From assembly GCA_964244885.1 (NCBI GenBank), contig CAXTKD010000008.1, forward strand, positions 81,630-145,629: a stretch of DNA of 64,000 nt. The letters are read 5' to 3'. Under the pieces are notes generated by a model that had not been told where the DNA came from, did not search any database, and was given only the letters and a program-made list of their open reading frames with translations. A program made the position numbers and the translations under genes. This DNA is from CAXTKD01 sp964244885 (GTDB lineage Bacteria; Pseudomonadota; Alphaproteobacteria; Sphingomonadales; Sphingomonadaceae). Every line of letters starts with the position of its first letter. Position 1 is the stretch's first letter. Below, one piece after another: positions 49,694 to 58,282 of the stretch.

Positions 49694-50230
49694 ATGCTGC
49701 GGAAGATCTTGTCCTACGGGGTGGTGGCGGGGCTGCTGGTCGGCGTGCCGCTGTCGGCGATCACCATCGGGATGGATGGCGAGACGATGAGCCATTACGG
49801 CATGCTCATCGGCTACACGATGATGCTGATCGCGCTCAGCACGGTGTTCGTGGCGATCAAGCGGCGGCGCGACGAGGAGCTGGGAGGAGTGATCCGCTTC
49901 TGGCCGGCGTTCGCGCTGGGGTTGGGCATCAGCTTCGTCGCCAGCGTCATCTACGTCGTGGCGTGGGAGGCGGCGCAGGCGGTGACGGGGTCGGACTTCG
50001 CGCGCGGCTATTCCGACATGCTGATCGCGCAGGAGAAGGCGAAGGGCGTGAGCGGCGCGGCGCTGGCGAAGTTCGTGGCGGAGATGGACGCGTTCCGCGT
50101 GCAGTACGCCAACCCGCTGTGGCGGCTGCCGATGACCTTCGCCGAGATCTTCCCGGTCGGCGTGCTGGTGTCGCTGATCTCGGCCGGGCTGTTGCGGAAC
50201 AGCCGGTTCATGGCGGTACGGCGGGGGTGA
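49694..50230 (+). CDS. DUF4199 domain membrane protein
   Basis: The 178-residue protein has about four transmembrane helices (VVAGLLVGVPLSAITIGM, MLIGYTMMLIALSTVFVAI, WPAFALGLGISFVASVIYVVAW, IFPVGVLVSLISAGLL) with the conserved early IGYTMMLIALSTVFVAIKRRRDEELGG segment of DUF4199. Function is unknown. It lies downstream of the membrane-bound LuxR-type regulator and could be its partner or target. Confidence 0.82.
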   Translation: MLRKILSYGVVAGLLVGVPLSAITIGMDGETMSHYGMLIGYTMMLIALSTVFVAIKRRRDEELGGVIRFWPAFALGLGISFVASVIYVVAWEAAQAVTGSDFARGYSDMLIAQEKAKGVSGAALAKFVAEMDAFRVQYANPLWRLPMTFAEIFPVGVLVSLISAGLLRNSRFMAVRRG

Positions 50231-50310
50231 GGCGAGACACCCAGACGACCTGCGCCCTTGCGCGCCGTCCCGGCCGCCCGCAAGGTCGTGGTCGACGAGC
50301 AGGAGTCGGC

Positions 50311-51582
50311 ATGGACATTTCGCGACGCACGGCATTGCTCGGGGCGGCAGCGATGACTGCGGCGGCCTCGCGCGCGACCGCCGCTCCTTCAGCCTTGGCG
50401 GCCGCCGACGAGGCGGCTTGGGCGCGGATCGCGGCGCACTATCCGGTCAACCGGGCGGTGACCCAGCTCGAGAACGGCTATTGGGGGAGCATGGCGTCGC
50501 CGGTGATCGCGGCGCATCGTGCGATCCTCGACCGGCTGAACGCCGAGACCAGCGTCTACGCGCGGCGGGGCATGGTGAGGGATCAGGAGGAGGCGCTGGC
50601 ACGCGCGGCTGAGGCGCTTGGCGTGCTGCCGGAGGAGCTGGGAATGTGCCGGGCGGCGGCGGAGGGGCTCTCGGCGCTGATTCATCAATACCGGAACGTG
50701 GAGGCAGGCGACCGCATCCTCTATTCGGACACCGACTACGACACGATGCAGGCGAGCATGGCGTCGCTGGCGGCGTCGCGCGGGGCGGAGGCGGTCAAGA
50801 TCGCGATGCCGCGCGCGCCGACGCATGAGAACACGATCGCGGCCTATGCCGAGGTGATCGAGAAAACGCCGAAGTTGAAGCTTGTCCTGCTGACGCATCT
50901 CAGCCACCGGCACGGGCTGGTGCTGCCGGTGGCGGAGATCGTCGCGCTGGCGAAGGCGCGGGGGATCGACGTCATCGTCGACTGCGCGCAGAGCCTCTAT
51001 CATGTGCCGTTCAAGCTGACCGATTTCGGCGCGGACTTCGTCGGCTTCAACTTTCACAAATGGATCGGCGCGCCGCTGGGCTCGGCGGGCATCTGGATCC
51101 GAAAGGGGCGGGCCGAGGCCATCGCACCGTCGCCCGCCGCGCACGATCTGCCGGCCAGCTCGGCGCAGGCGCGGGTGTTCCAGGGCACGGTCGACTTCTC
51201 GGCCCAGCTCACCATCCCGGCGGCGCTCGACTTCCAGAAGACCATTCCCGTCGACGCCAAGTTCGCGCGGCTGCAATATCTGCGCGACCGCTGGGTGCGG
51301 CCGCTGCGCGGGCTGACGGGGCTGGAGATCATGGTGCCCGATGATCCTCGGCTCTACGGCGCCATCACCTCGTTCCGCATCGCCGGCCAGATCACGGCGG
51401 CGCAGAACGCGGCGATCGTCGAGACGCTGTTCAAGCGGTTCAACATCATGACCGTACAACGGAGCGGGCTGGCGGCGGGTGACTGCATTCGCGTCACGCC
51501 GTCGCTGTTCACGACGCCTGCGGAGGTCGACCGGCTGGTGCCGGCGCTGCGGACGCTGGCGGGGGAACTGGCGCGCGGGTGA
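50311..51582 (+). CDS. class V aminotransferase-fold PLP enzyme with Tat signal
   Basis: The 423-residue protein starts with a twin-arginine signal (DISRRTALLGAAAMTAAASRATA), then a fold-type I PLP enzyme of the isopenicillin-N-epimerase/cysteine-desulfurase class (LENGYWGSMASPV, YSDTDYDTMQASM, VDCAQSLYHVPFKL, and the PLP-binding Lys in FVGFNFHKWIGAPLGSAGIW). Export through Tat after cofactor loading is typical of this subgroup. Possible reactions are amino-acid epimerisation, beta-lyase or desulfurase; none can be chosen. ATG 50311 was used; the last 74 nt overlap the convergent regulator gene. Confidence 0.86.
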   Translation: MDISRRTALLGAAAMTAAASRATAAPSALAAADEAAWARIAAHYPVNRAVTQLENGYWGSMASPVIAAHRAILDRLNAETSVYARRGMVRDQEEALARAAEALGVLPEELGMCRAAAEGLSALIHQYRNVEAGDRILYSDTDYDTMQASMASLAASRGAEAVKIAMPRAPTHENTIAAYAEVIEKTPKLKLVLLTHLSHRHGLVLPVAEIVALAKARGIDVIVDCAQSLYHVPFKLTDFGADFVGFNFHKWIGAPLGSAGIWIRKGRAEAIAPSPAAHDLPASSAQARVFQGTVDFSAQLTIPAALDFQKTIPVDAKFARLQYLRDRWVRPLRGLTGLEIMVPDDPRLYGAITSFRIAGQITAAQNAAIVETLFKRFNIMTVQRSGLAAGDCIRVTPSLFTTPAEVDRLVPALRTLAGELARG

Positions 51583-52693
51583 AGCGGCGGTGGTCGCACG
51601 AGACGGCGTCGGCGAGCGCGGCGAGGCCGGTCCAGCGCGCGGCGCCGGTGGCGTCGAAGATCGCGCGCAGATGCTTCTTGAGCGCCTCCGGGCCGACGTC
51701 GAACGCGGCGCCGCAGTCGAGGCGGGAGCCGCCGCGCGCCGCGAACAGCGCGATGCGCTTCTGGAGCGGGGTCAGCGCCAGCGCCATCAGATAGTCGACG
51801 ACCAGCACGTCGACCGCGACCTGAAGGTCGAGCGCGACGAACATCAGGTCTTCGCCGAGTTCGACGCGGCGGGTCTTCGACGCGGTCGCGACGATCCGCC
51901 CGTCGGGGACGGCGATGCAGGCGGTCGCCGGAGCGCCGCTCGCCAGCGCATGCGCCAGCAGCGTCGCGAAGCCGGGGGCGACCTCCATCGCCCCGGTCAT
52001 CGAGACGTGCTGGCGAAGCAGGTGGCCGGCCTTGAGGATCGCCTCCGCCTCGTCGTTGATCGCGACCAGCCGGGTGCCGGACGGATCGGTGATGAGATGC
52101 GCCGCACCCGAACCGAGCGAGCGCCAGCGGACGCCGGCGCGCTGGTCGGCGACGGCGCGCCGCATCAGCCGCTGGACGGGGACCAGCGCCTCGGCATTGG
52201 CGTGCGTGAACGGCCGCCCGGGCGGGTTCCACGCGCAAAAGACCGCGCGCCCGGCGCCGTCCACCTCGATACGGATGTCGAGAAGGTGACGGTGATCGAG
52301 CGGCACGCAGAGGTGGCGGTAGACGTTGCCGGCCCAGAAGCGGTCCATGAAGGCGGGGTCGAGCGCCCGCCCGATCGAAGGGCCGTCGGTCGCCGCCAGC
52401 GTGACCATATTGACCTGATCCGGGCCGCTGAACAGCCGCTCGAACTGCGTGACGAACAGGTCCTTTATCTCCGCCGGCGCGCAGTCGTGGAAGAAGCCCG
52501 TCGGATTGCCCGCCTCGTCGAGCCAGAACAGCGAGCCCGATTGCGCGCCGATCCAGTCGCGGACGGCGGCGGTGAGCGGCGAGGCGATCGCTTCGAGGCC
52601 CGCCCCGCAATCGCAGAGCAACTCGATCCGCTCCAGAAGGCGGCGCCTGGCGATCGCGCCCGATGCTTGCGGCTTGTCCGTCGTCAGCTCCAC
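51509..52693 (-). CDS. putative LuxR-like regulator with GAF-like sensor region
   Basis: A 394-residue protein. The first ~150 residues (ELLCDCGAGLEAIASPLTAAVRDWIGAQSGSLFWLDEAG) look like a GAF-type sensory fold. The middle resembles a PAS/HTH-linked 'lipid-binding' region (LITDPSGTRLVAINDEAEAIL). The C-terminus contains LTPLQKRIALFAARGGSRLDCGAAFDVGPEALKKHLRAIFDATGA, a LuxR-like helix-turn-helix. The glycine and spacing of the HTH are poorly kept. It overlaps the Tat-PLP enzyme by 74 nt in the convergent direction, which is unusual but both frames look real. The family is not known. Confidence 0.65.
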   Translation of the reverse strand: MELTTDKPQASGAIARRRLLERIELLCDCGAGLEAIASPLTAAVRDWIGAQSGSLFWLDEAGNPTGFFHDCAPAEIKDLFVTQFERLFSGPDQVNMVTLAATDGPSIGRALDPAFMDRFWAGNVYRHLCVPLDHRHLLDIRIEVDGAGRAVFCAWNPPGRPFTHANAEALVPVQRLMRRAVADQRAGVRWRSLGSGAAHLITDPSGTRLVAINDEAEAILKAGHLLRQHVSMTGAMEVAPGFATLLAHALASGAPATACIAVPDGRIVATASKTRRVELGEDLMFVALDLQVAVDVLVVDYLMALALTPLQKRIALFAARGGSRLDCGAAFDVGPEALKKHLRAIFDATGAARWTGLAALADAVSCDHRRFTRAPVPPPASAAPAPAGRPPQAS

Positions 52694-52832
52694 GCGTCTG
52701 AAAGGCTTAACCTAGCGCAAGAATTTACCTCCCCGCGAGGGGAATGTTTCGTGTGCGGTTCGTCGTCCATGGTCGCGCGATGGCGAGTCGCGGGGCATGC
52801 GGCCGCGCCGTTAGTGAAGGGGGCTTGAGACA

Positions 52833-53753
52833 ATGAAGACAGCGATGGGCTTTCTGGCCGCAGCCGTGATCGGCGCGGCGCTTCCGGCGGCACCCGCGGC
52901 GGCAACCGCGGTGGCAGGCGCAGCCGCGATTCTGACCAACCGCGTCTGCAACAATCCGGCCGGTCAGCTTTGCACGTCGGTGCCGCGCATCTTCACCCAA
53001 TATGCCGGCGGCATGGGCGGCGGCTTCACGACCTCCGCGAGCAACATGAATGGCCTCGGGGCCTCCGCCGGGGCCTACGCCAGCTTCGGCGCGGGCTATC
53101 TGCCGACCATCGGAGTGAGCTCAGCATCAGGCAGCGGAACGCGCAGCGGGGGCAACGCCGAGGCGTTCCGAAGCTTCACCAACATGGGCGACCGGGCGAT
53201 CGACCTGGCGCTCAACGGCCGGCTCCACTTCGTCACCTCGGGTGACACGATGCCGGGTGAAGCGGCGGGCGAGGGCAACCTCAACGTCCTGCTGAGCCTC
53301 ATTCCGCGTTCGATGCTCGATCAGTTCAACGCAAATAGCTCGGGGCAGGAGATCGTCGACGCCAACATCGCATTCGCCGATTGCGGCGGCGGCGCGCTCG
53401 CATCGACCGGCTACACCACTGCCCCGGGCATGACGCCTGCCGGCGAATATGTTTTCGACCTCAGTCTTTCGCAGACATGCGGCGGCGCCTCGATCACCAT
53501 CAACCCGGGCGAGGAATTCGTCGTGCTGGTGACGATGCAGGCGCTTTCCAACCGAGGCGGTTTCCTCAACGCGATGAACACCTTCGCGGTCCAGTACGAC
53601 CTGGAGAACACGCTGTTCGCCGACACCGGCGAGGCGGTCGGCGCGGCCTATCTGGCGGAGACGATCGACAGCGACGTTCCCGAGCCGGCGAGCCTCGCCA
53701 CGCTGCTGGTCGGCTGCGGGCTGACGGCGGTGGCGCGGCGGCGGCGGCGCTAG
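52833..53753 (+). CDS. PEP-CTERM sorting-domain protein
   Basis: The 306-residue secreted protein has a signal peptide (KTAMGFLAAAVIGAALPAAPAAATA), a Ser/Gly/Asn-rich beta body with four Cys (TNRVCNNPAGQLCTSVPRIF, IAFADCGG, SLSQTCGGAS), and a PEP-CTERM end (VPEPASLATLLVGCGLTAVARRRRR). An exosortase elsewhere should process it. It is the second PEP-CTERM protein of the window (the first is at 38614-39684). The function of the body is unknown. Confidence 0.83.
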   Translation: MKTAMGFLAAAVIGAALPAAPAAATAVAGAAAILTNRVCNNPAGQLCTSVPRIFTQYAGGMGGGFTTSASNMNGLGASAGAYASFGAGYLPTIGVSSASGSGTRSGGNAEAFRSFTNMGDRAIDLALNGRLHFVTSGDTMPGEAAGEGNLNVLLSLIPRSMLDQFNANSSGQEIVDANIAFADCGGGALASTGYTTAPGMTPAGEYVFDLSLSQTCGGASITINPGEEFVVLVTMQALSNRGGFLNAMNTFAVQYDLENTLFADTGEAVGAAYLAETIDSDVPEPASLATLLVGCGLTAVARRRRR

Positions 53754-53849
53754 CTCCGGCGGCGGCGCGCCACGGCGCCGACGAGGCCAAGCGTTCGGGT
53801 GCAATTTTCCCGACGATCGCCTAGGCTCCCGTCGGGCAGGCTGGATGCC

Positions 53850-54249
53850 GTGCTCAGGCTTGACCATGTCCAGCTGGCGATGCCGCCGGGAGGGAGGACG
53901 CGGCGCGGCGTTCTATGCGGGCGTGCTAGGCATTCCCGAGCTTGCGAAGCCGCCGCATCTGGCGCGGCGTGGCGGCTGCTGGTTCGAGCGCGGCGGCCTC
54001 AAGGTGCACCTTGGAGTCGAAGCCGGCTTCCGGCCGGCGCGCAAGGCGCACCCGGCGTTCCTCGTCGCGGACCTCGCCGGGCTTGCCCGTGCGCTCGAAG
54101 GCGCCGGGCACCGCATGACGGGCCACGATCCGCTCGACGGCTTCGCGCGCGCCTATGTCGACGATCCGTTCGGCAACCGGATCGAGCTGATCGAGCCCGA
54201 TGGGGTAGCGCCACAGCCGGCCGGTCACCGGGCCGGGGTGCTGGAGTAG
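53850..54249 (+). pseudogene. VOC (glyoxalase-fold) protein, apparent frameshift
   Basis: Two frames combine to one VOC protein. From GTG 53850, LRLDHVQLAMPPGG is the expected first beta strand. The rest, in the next frame (FYAGVLGIPELAKPPHLARRGGCWFERGGLKVHLGVEAGFRPARKAHPAFLVADLAGLARALEGAGH...FARAYVDDPFGNRIELIEP), follows from ~53895. The join needs a one-base shift in the GC-rich stretch around 53890-53905. A start at 53845 gives a 134-residue protein with an unrelated N-terminus. Either a pseudogene or a sequencing error; the metal ligands His in LDHVQL and Glu in IELIEP are kept. Confidence 0.65.
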
Positions 54250-54947
54250 TCGATCCGGATGCGGACCCATTCGCCGACAAGCGCGCGGCCGCCGATGCGG
54301 GGCGGCAGGACGCGGAACTGCCACGCCGCGTCGAGCACCGCCTGCGCGAGCCCCGAACCCGGCGTCTCGCCCAGCGCCACGCAATCCTCCACCCGGAAGC
54401 GCGGCACGGTCTTGCAGGCGATCAGCCCGAACCCCGCCGCCGGACGGTTCTGCGGGAGATAGTATGCGAGCTCGGCATCGGTCGGCTCGGTCTGCCACTG
54501 GGCGTTGTAGAGCTTCTCGCCATGCGGGCCGGTTCCGGGCGCCTGCGCGCTGTCGGCTGGACTGTCGGCATTGGCCTGCTGCTCGGGATGGTAGGACGGG
54601 AGCTTGGAAATGTCCGAGGTCTTGAGGTCGATGTCGAGGATGTCGAGCCGGAAAGCGTTAGGCGAGGTCGCGGGCGGCGGCACCGGCAGCGACGGGCGGC
54701 TGGCGGGGCGTTTCGTCTTGTTGACGGTGCGGACGCGCTTGGCCGGAGCCGTCGCGGCCTTTGGCGCGGCCAGCTGAAAGACGATCATCCGCGAACCCTC
54801 GGCCTGCTTCGGCGGGCGCGGGGCGAGCGTCAGCAGCGCGATGACGATCAGGATGTGTGCGATCAGGACGAGCAGGAAGGGCAGCGCGCGGCGCTTGAGA
54901 GTGGCGCGGCGCTCGTCCGACGGATACGGGAAAGACGCCAGTCGCAT
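54225..54947 (-). CDS. TonB-like energy-transduction protein
   Basis: A 240-residue protein with an N-terminal membrane anchor (RALPFLLVLIAHILIVIALLTLAP), a Pro/Lys-rich periplasmic linker (KRVRTVNKTKRPASRPSLPVPPPATSP) and a C-terminal region with a degenerate TonB-type fold (FRVEDCVALGETPGSGLAQAVLDAAWQFRVLPPRIGGRALVGEWVRIRIDY). The layout of anchor, proline-rich linker and C-terminal domain is that of TonB family proteins. It lacks the usual YP motif. ATG 54947 places the anchor near the N-terminus. The 3' end overlaps the VOC gene by 25 nt. Confidence 0.75.
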   Translation of the reverse strand: MRLASFPYPSDERRATLKRRALPFLLVLIAHILIVIALLTLAPRPPKQAEGSRMIVFQLAAPKAATAPAKRVRTVNKTKRPASRPSLPVPPPATSPNAFRLDILDIDLKTSDISKLPSYHPEQQANADSPADSAQAPGTGPHGEKLYNAQWQTEPTDAELAYYLPQNRPAAGFGLIACKTVPRFRVEDCVALGETPGSGLAQAVLDAAWQFRVLPPRIGGRALVGEWVRIRIDYSSTPAR

Positions 54948-55132
54948 TGGCCGCGTGCCTAGAGCGCGTAGCGGTGGGCCGCAACCGGATGGAGGGCTGC
55001 GGGAGGCGCGCGCGACAGCATGGCGCATCGGGAGACGCGCAGAATATTCGATCCAGCGTTCATGGAGCGTGGGTGCGGGGCGCTCGCTTGCACTAGATGG
55101 CGCCGGTAACGGTGAATGAAGGGGGCCTTGGG

Positions 55133-55873
55133 ATGTCGTCGCTGGCGGGAAAAGTCGCTCTGGTAATTGGCGGAACGCGCGGCATCGGCGCGGCGGTCAG
55201 TCGTCGCATGATCGCGGACGGCGCATTTGTGGCGGTTATCTACCTCAATCGAGCGGACGAGGCTCAAGAGTTCGCCGGCGATTTGCGGTCTGCCGGAGCG
55301 GACCTTCTCGCGATCCAGGCCGACGTGAGCGATGCCGAAGCCCTGCTCGGCGCGATAGACACCGTCGCCGAGCACTTCGGCCGCGTCGACATTCTTGTCA
55401 GCGTCGCGGGGTTGGCGATCACCGGGAGCATTGAGTCCTACCCCGAGGATGCGTTCGACCGGGTCTTCGCGGTCAACGTGCGGGTGCCGTTCGTCGCGGC
55501 ACAGCGAGCGGCGGCGAGCATGACGGCGGGCGGACGCATCATCACGATCGGCAGCATCGTCGCGGACAGGGCGCCCGGGAGCGGCGTCGCGCTCTACGCC
55601 GCCAGCAAATCCGCGCTGGGCGGGCTGACGCGCGGCCTCGCCCGCGATCTCGGCGCCCGCGATATCACCGTCAATCTCGTCCAGCCCGGCCCGATCGATA
55701 CCGAGCGCAACCCGGCCGACGGCCCGCATGCGGAAGCGAACCGCAGCCCGCTTGCCATTCGACGGCACGGAACGACGGACGAAGTCGCCGGGCTGGTATC
55801 CTTCCTCGCCTCGCCCGACGCGGGCTTCATCACCGGCGCGACCTACAACATCGACGGCGGCTGGAGCGCCTGA
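55133..55873 (+). CDS. short-chain dehydrogenase/reductase
   Basis: A 246-residue classical SDR: VIGGTRGIGAAVSRRM (cofactor motif TGxxxGIG with the initial Thr replaced by Gly), ADVSDAEALL, LVSVAG (Asn of NNAG replaced), ITIGSIVADRAPGSGVALYAASKSALGGL (catalytic Ser, Tyr, Lys), NLVQPGPIDTERNP and the FITGATYNIDGGWSA end. The substrate is unknown. ATG 55133 has GGGGG about 9 nt upstream. It is followed by the ribosomal-protein leader and looks unrelated to it. Confidence 0.85.
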   Translation: MSSLAGKVALVIGGTRGIGAAVSRRMIADGAFVAVIYLNRADEAQEFAGDLRSAGADLLAIQADVSDAEALLGAIDTVAEHFGRVDILVSVAGLAITGSIESYPEDAFDRVFAVNVRVPFVAAQRAAASMTAGGRIITIGSIVADRAPGSGVALYAASKSALGGLTRGLARDLGARDITVNLVQPGPIDTERNPADGPHAEANRSPLAIRRHGTTDEVAGLVSFLASPDAGFITGATYNIDGGWSA

Positions 55874-55896
55874 CGTGACGCGCGGAGGGGCCAAGA

Positions 55897-55923
55897 GTTG
55901 ACTTTCGCGCCCCGATCTATAGA
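55897..55923 (+). promoter_or_regulatory. possible promoter of the rplJL leader
   Basis: GTTGAC at 55897-55902 and TATAGA at 55918-55923, separated by 15 nt. The spacing is short and the call is tentative. It would give a ~250-nt leader before rplJ. Confidence 0.3.
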
Positions 55924-56178
55924 TGCGCGCCACTGGCCGGCAGGCGCTTGCGTCCGCCGGTCCCGTCCAAGACCGCAGGTGGCTGGAATCCTCCAGCCTT
56001 AATGTCCTGCCTAGACGGGGAATGGAATTTGCGGCTGCGGGCTCGTCCTGCGGCCGGTCTGCCGCAGCCGCGGCCAGGTTTTTCCCATGCCCCTTTGACG
56101 GACTGGCCGGAGGCGTTCTCGCCGCCGGTAACCAGCTTGTCGGCCTCATGCGGCCGGCAGGTGAAAAAGGAGTGCTGC
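55924..56178 (+). other. rplJ leader (likely L10 autoregulation region)
   Basis: About 255 non-coding bases precede rplJ. They include a 10-bp stem GCGGCTGCGG (56031-56040) / CCGCAGCCGC (56062-56071), with TTTTT at 56079-56083 a few bases later, which resembles an attenuator. In many bacteria the L10-L12 complex binds the rplJ leader and represses translation; here this is inferred from position. No small ORF is seen. Confidence 0.5.
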
Positions 56179-56700
56179 ATGGACAGAGCTGAAAAAGAAC
56201 AGCTGGTCGCCAAGCTGAACGCGGTGTTCTCGGAGACGTCGGTTGTCGTGATCACGCGCAACCTCGGCCTGACGGTTGCTCAGGTCAACGATCTTCGCGG
56301 GCGGATGCGGAACGTCGGCGCCCAGTTTAAGGTATCGAAGAACAAGCTCGCCCGCATTGCGCTCGAGGGCACGGACTATTCGGCGATCAGCGACATGCTG
56401 GTCGGCCCGGTCGCACTCGCCACCTCGACCGATCCGGTCGCGGCAGCGAAGGCCGCCGTCGATTTCGCGAAGACGACCGACAAGTTCGAGATCGTCGGCG
56501 CCTCGATGGGAACCCAGCTCCTCGACGTGAACGGCGTGAAGGCGCTTGCCGCCCTGCCGTCGCTGGACGAGCTGCGCGCCAAGATCATCGGCCTCGTCAA
56601 CGCACCGGCGACCAAGCTCGCCCAGCTGGCCAATGCGCCCGCCGGGAAGCTCGCCCGCGTGTTCGCGGCCTATGGCGACAGCGAAGCCGAAGCGGCCTGA
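56179..56700 (+). CDS. rplJ: 50S ribosomal protein L10
   Basis: A 173-residue L10: MDRAEKEQLVAKLNAVFSETSVVVITRNLGLTVAQVNDLRGRMRNVGAQFKVSKNKLARIALEGTDYS, then the segment GPVALATSTDPVAAAKAAVDFAK, and a C-terminal alpha region that binds L7/L12 dimers. It forms the base of the ribosomal stalk. ATG 56179 has AAGGAG 7 nt upstream. rplL follows 63 nt later. A long in-frame extension upstream was rejected. Confidence 0.96.
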   Translation: MDRAEKEQLVAKLNAVFSETSVVVITRNLGLTVAQVNDLRGRMRNVGAQFKVSKNKLARIALEGTDYSAISDMLVGPVALATSTDPVAAAKAAVDFAKTTDKFEIVGASMGTQLLDVNGVKALAALPSLDELRAKIIGLVNAPATKLAQLANAPAGKLARVFAAYGDSEAEAA

Positions 56701-56763
56701 TCGATACCGAAGACCTGAAGAAACCTTTCCGCCCGAGGGCGGCAGACAATTGGAGAAACTACC

Positions 56764-57138
56764 ATGGCAGACCTGAACAGCATCGTTGAGCAGCTTTCGT
56801 CGCTGACCGTCCTCGAGGCGGCCGACCTCGCGAAGCTCCTCGAAGAGAAGTGGGGCGTTTCGGCAGCCGCGGCTGTCGCCGCCGCTCCGGCGGCCGCCGG
56901 AGCAGCCGCTCCGGCCGCCGAGGAGAAGACCGAGTTCGACGTCGTCCTGACCGGCGACGGCGGCAAGAAGATCAACGTCATCAAGGAGGTCCGCGCGATC
57001 ACCGGCCTCGGCCTCACCGAGGCGAAGACGCTGGTCGAGTCGGCTCCCAAGGCCGTCAAGGAAGGCGTCAACAAGGCCGAGGCCGACAAGCTCAAGAAGC
57101 AGCTTGAGGACGCCGGCGCGACTGTCGAGCTGAAGTAA
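56764..57138 (+). CDS. rplL: 50S ribosomal protein L7/L12
   Basis: A 124-residue L7/L12: the N-terminal dimerisation helices (LNSIVEQLSSLTVLEAADLAKLLEEKWGV), the Ala-rich hinge (AAAAVAAAPAAAGAAAPAAEEK type) and the C-terminal factor-binding domain (TEFDVVLTGDGGKKINVIKEVRAITGLGLTEAKTLVESAPKAVKEGVNKAEADKLKKQLEDAGATVELK). It recruits translation GTPases to the stalk. It ends the rplJL transcript at the terminator right after it. Confidence 0.97.
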   Translation: MADLNSIVEQLSSLTVLEAADLAKLLEEKWGVSAAAAVAAAPAAAGAAAPAAEEKTEFDVVLTGDGGKKINVIKEVRAITGLGLTEAKTLVESAPKAVKEGVNKAEADKLKKQLEDAGATVELK

Positions 57139-57164
57139 GCTTTCGACATTTCCGACGTGAATTG

Positions 57165-57193
57165 GGGCGGCTCCGGAAAGGGCCGCCCTTTTT
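57165..57193 (+). terminator. intrinsic terminator after rplL
   Basis: GGGCGGC (57165-57171) and GCCGCCC (57182-57188) with a 10-base loop, followed by TTTTT 57189-57193. It separates rplJL from the convergent toxin gene, so rpoBC must have its own promoter. Confidence 0.85.
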
Positions 57194-57490
57194 CTATCTG
57201 TTGGTTGGGATTGCGTAGAGGTCGCGCGCTCCGTGCAGCACGTGGAGAACGCGAATGCGATCATCCTCGATGCGATAGAGGATGAGATATTTGCCGTGAT
57301 TGCAGCGGCGAATGCCCTGGGCCTCGAACCCTCTGAGCACCGGATAGGCGCGCGGTCGCGAGCCGAGCGCCGAGCAGCGCGCGCGAAGCTCGCGCACGAA
57401 CGTGAAGGCCCGGGGCGGGTTTTCGATCCTGATCCAGTGGCCGATCGCGCGAATGTCGGCTAACGCGCGTTCGGTGAGCTGGACTCTCAC
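57194..57490 (-). CDS. RelE/ParE-family toxin
   Basis: A 98-residue protein with the ParE fold: VQLTERALADIRAIGHWIRIENPPRAFTFVRELRARCSALGSRP, RGFEAQGIRRCNHGKYLILYRIEDDRIRVLHVLHGARDL. The Gly-Lys-Tyr-Leu-Ile-Leu-Tyr-Arg segment and the C-terminal HGARD are the ParE/RelE signature. It overlaps the antitoxin gene by 4 nt. The toxin probably targets gyrase (ParE) or mRNA (RelE). Its 3' end is on the rplL terminator, convergent with rplJL. Confidence 0.88.
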   Translation of the reverse strand: MRVQLTERALADIRAIGHWIRIENPPRAFTFVRELRARCSALGSRPRAYPVLRGFEAQGIRRCNHGKYLILYRIEDDRIRVLHVLHGARDLYAIPTNR

Positions 57491-57750
57491 TCGGCGGCGT
57501 CTCGCGCAAGCTCGCCGAATTCGGCCTCGAGTGCGTCGAATGCGGCGTCCATGTCGTGAACCCGGCCTGCTTCGGAATCTGCTATGCCCTCGGCAAGAGC
57601 GGCTTCGAACGCCACCAGCTTCGACTCGCGTTCGTGAACCATCCGGACGCCGGCGCGGAGCACTTCACTGCGCGAGCCATAGCGACCGGATTTCACGAGG
57701 AGGGAGACGACGCCCTCCAGAGGCGTCCCTAAGTTCACGCTACTCGCCAT
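57487..57750 (-). CDS. ParD-like antitoxin
   Basis: An 87-residue protein: ASSVNLGTPLEGVVSLLVKSGRYGSRSEVLRAGVRMVHERESKLVAFEAALAEGIADSEAGRVHDMDAAFDALEAEFG. The N-terminal part is a ribbon-helix-helix of the CopG/ParD (CC2985-type) class and the C-terminal helix would mask the toxin. ATG 57750 has GGAGG 5 nt upstream, and an ATG 4 codons earlier has none, so 57750 is used. The promoter for the pair should lie in 57751-57871. Confidence 0.86.
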   Translation of the reverse strand: MASSVNLGTPLEGVVSLLVKSGRYGSRSEVLRAGVRMVHERESKLVAFEAALAEGIADSEAGRVHDMDAAFDALEAEFGELARDAAE

Positions 57751-57871
57751 CGAAGCCTCCATCGAAAGTAGCTAACTATTATCATCCTACTTAACATCCG
57801 TCCATCGCAATCAAATTGACACGCCTGTAAACTAACGTCACGCTCTCCGGCGTTCCACCAAGGCTTTCAAC

Positions 57872-58282
57872 GTGCACCACCACCCGATCGAGATCACGCC
57901 CGGCGACATCGACTTCATGGGCCACGTCAACAACAGCGTGTACCTGAAGTGGGTGCAGGACGCGGTTGTCGACTATTGGAGCAAGGTTGCGCCCGCCGAG
58001 GCGGTGGCGCGGCACCTGTGGGTCGCGCTGAAGCACGAGATCACCTATCGCCGCCCGGCGTTCCTCGACGATACGGTCGTCGCGCAGGTGGTGGCGGAGA
58101 GCGTGCAGGGCGCGCGGACCTTCTTCTCGACGCTGATCAAGCGCGGTGAGGAGACGCTGGCCGAGGTCAAGAGCTCGTGGTGCTGCCTCGACGCCGAGAG
58201 CCTGCGCCCGGCGCGGCTGGCGAAGGACGTCGTCGCGCTGTTTGTGTCTAGCCCGCCGGAAACAGGTGCGCGTACGGCCTAG
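57872..58282 (+). CDS. acyl-CoA thioesterase, 4-hydroxybenzoyl-CoA thioesterase-type hotdog
   Basis: A 136-residue hotdog protein: HHPIEITPGDIDFMGHVNNSVYLKWVQDAVVDYW (catalytic Asp in GDIDFMGHVNN), HEITYRRPAFLDDTVVAQVVAESVQGARTFFSTLIKRGEETLAEVKSSWCCLD. The DxxGHVNN motif marks YbgC/4HBT-type thioesterases. It hydrolyses an acyl-CoA to free acid and CoA. GTG 57872 is used. The 3' end overlaps the convergent GST by 35 nt. Confidence 0.85.
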   Translation: MHHHPIEITPGDIDFMGHVNNSVYLKWVQDAVVDYWSKVAPAEAVARHLWVALKHEITYRRPAFLDDTVVAQVVAESVQGARTFFSTLIKRGEETLAEVKSSWCCLDAESLRPARLAKDVVALFVSSPPETGARTA

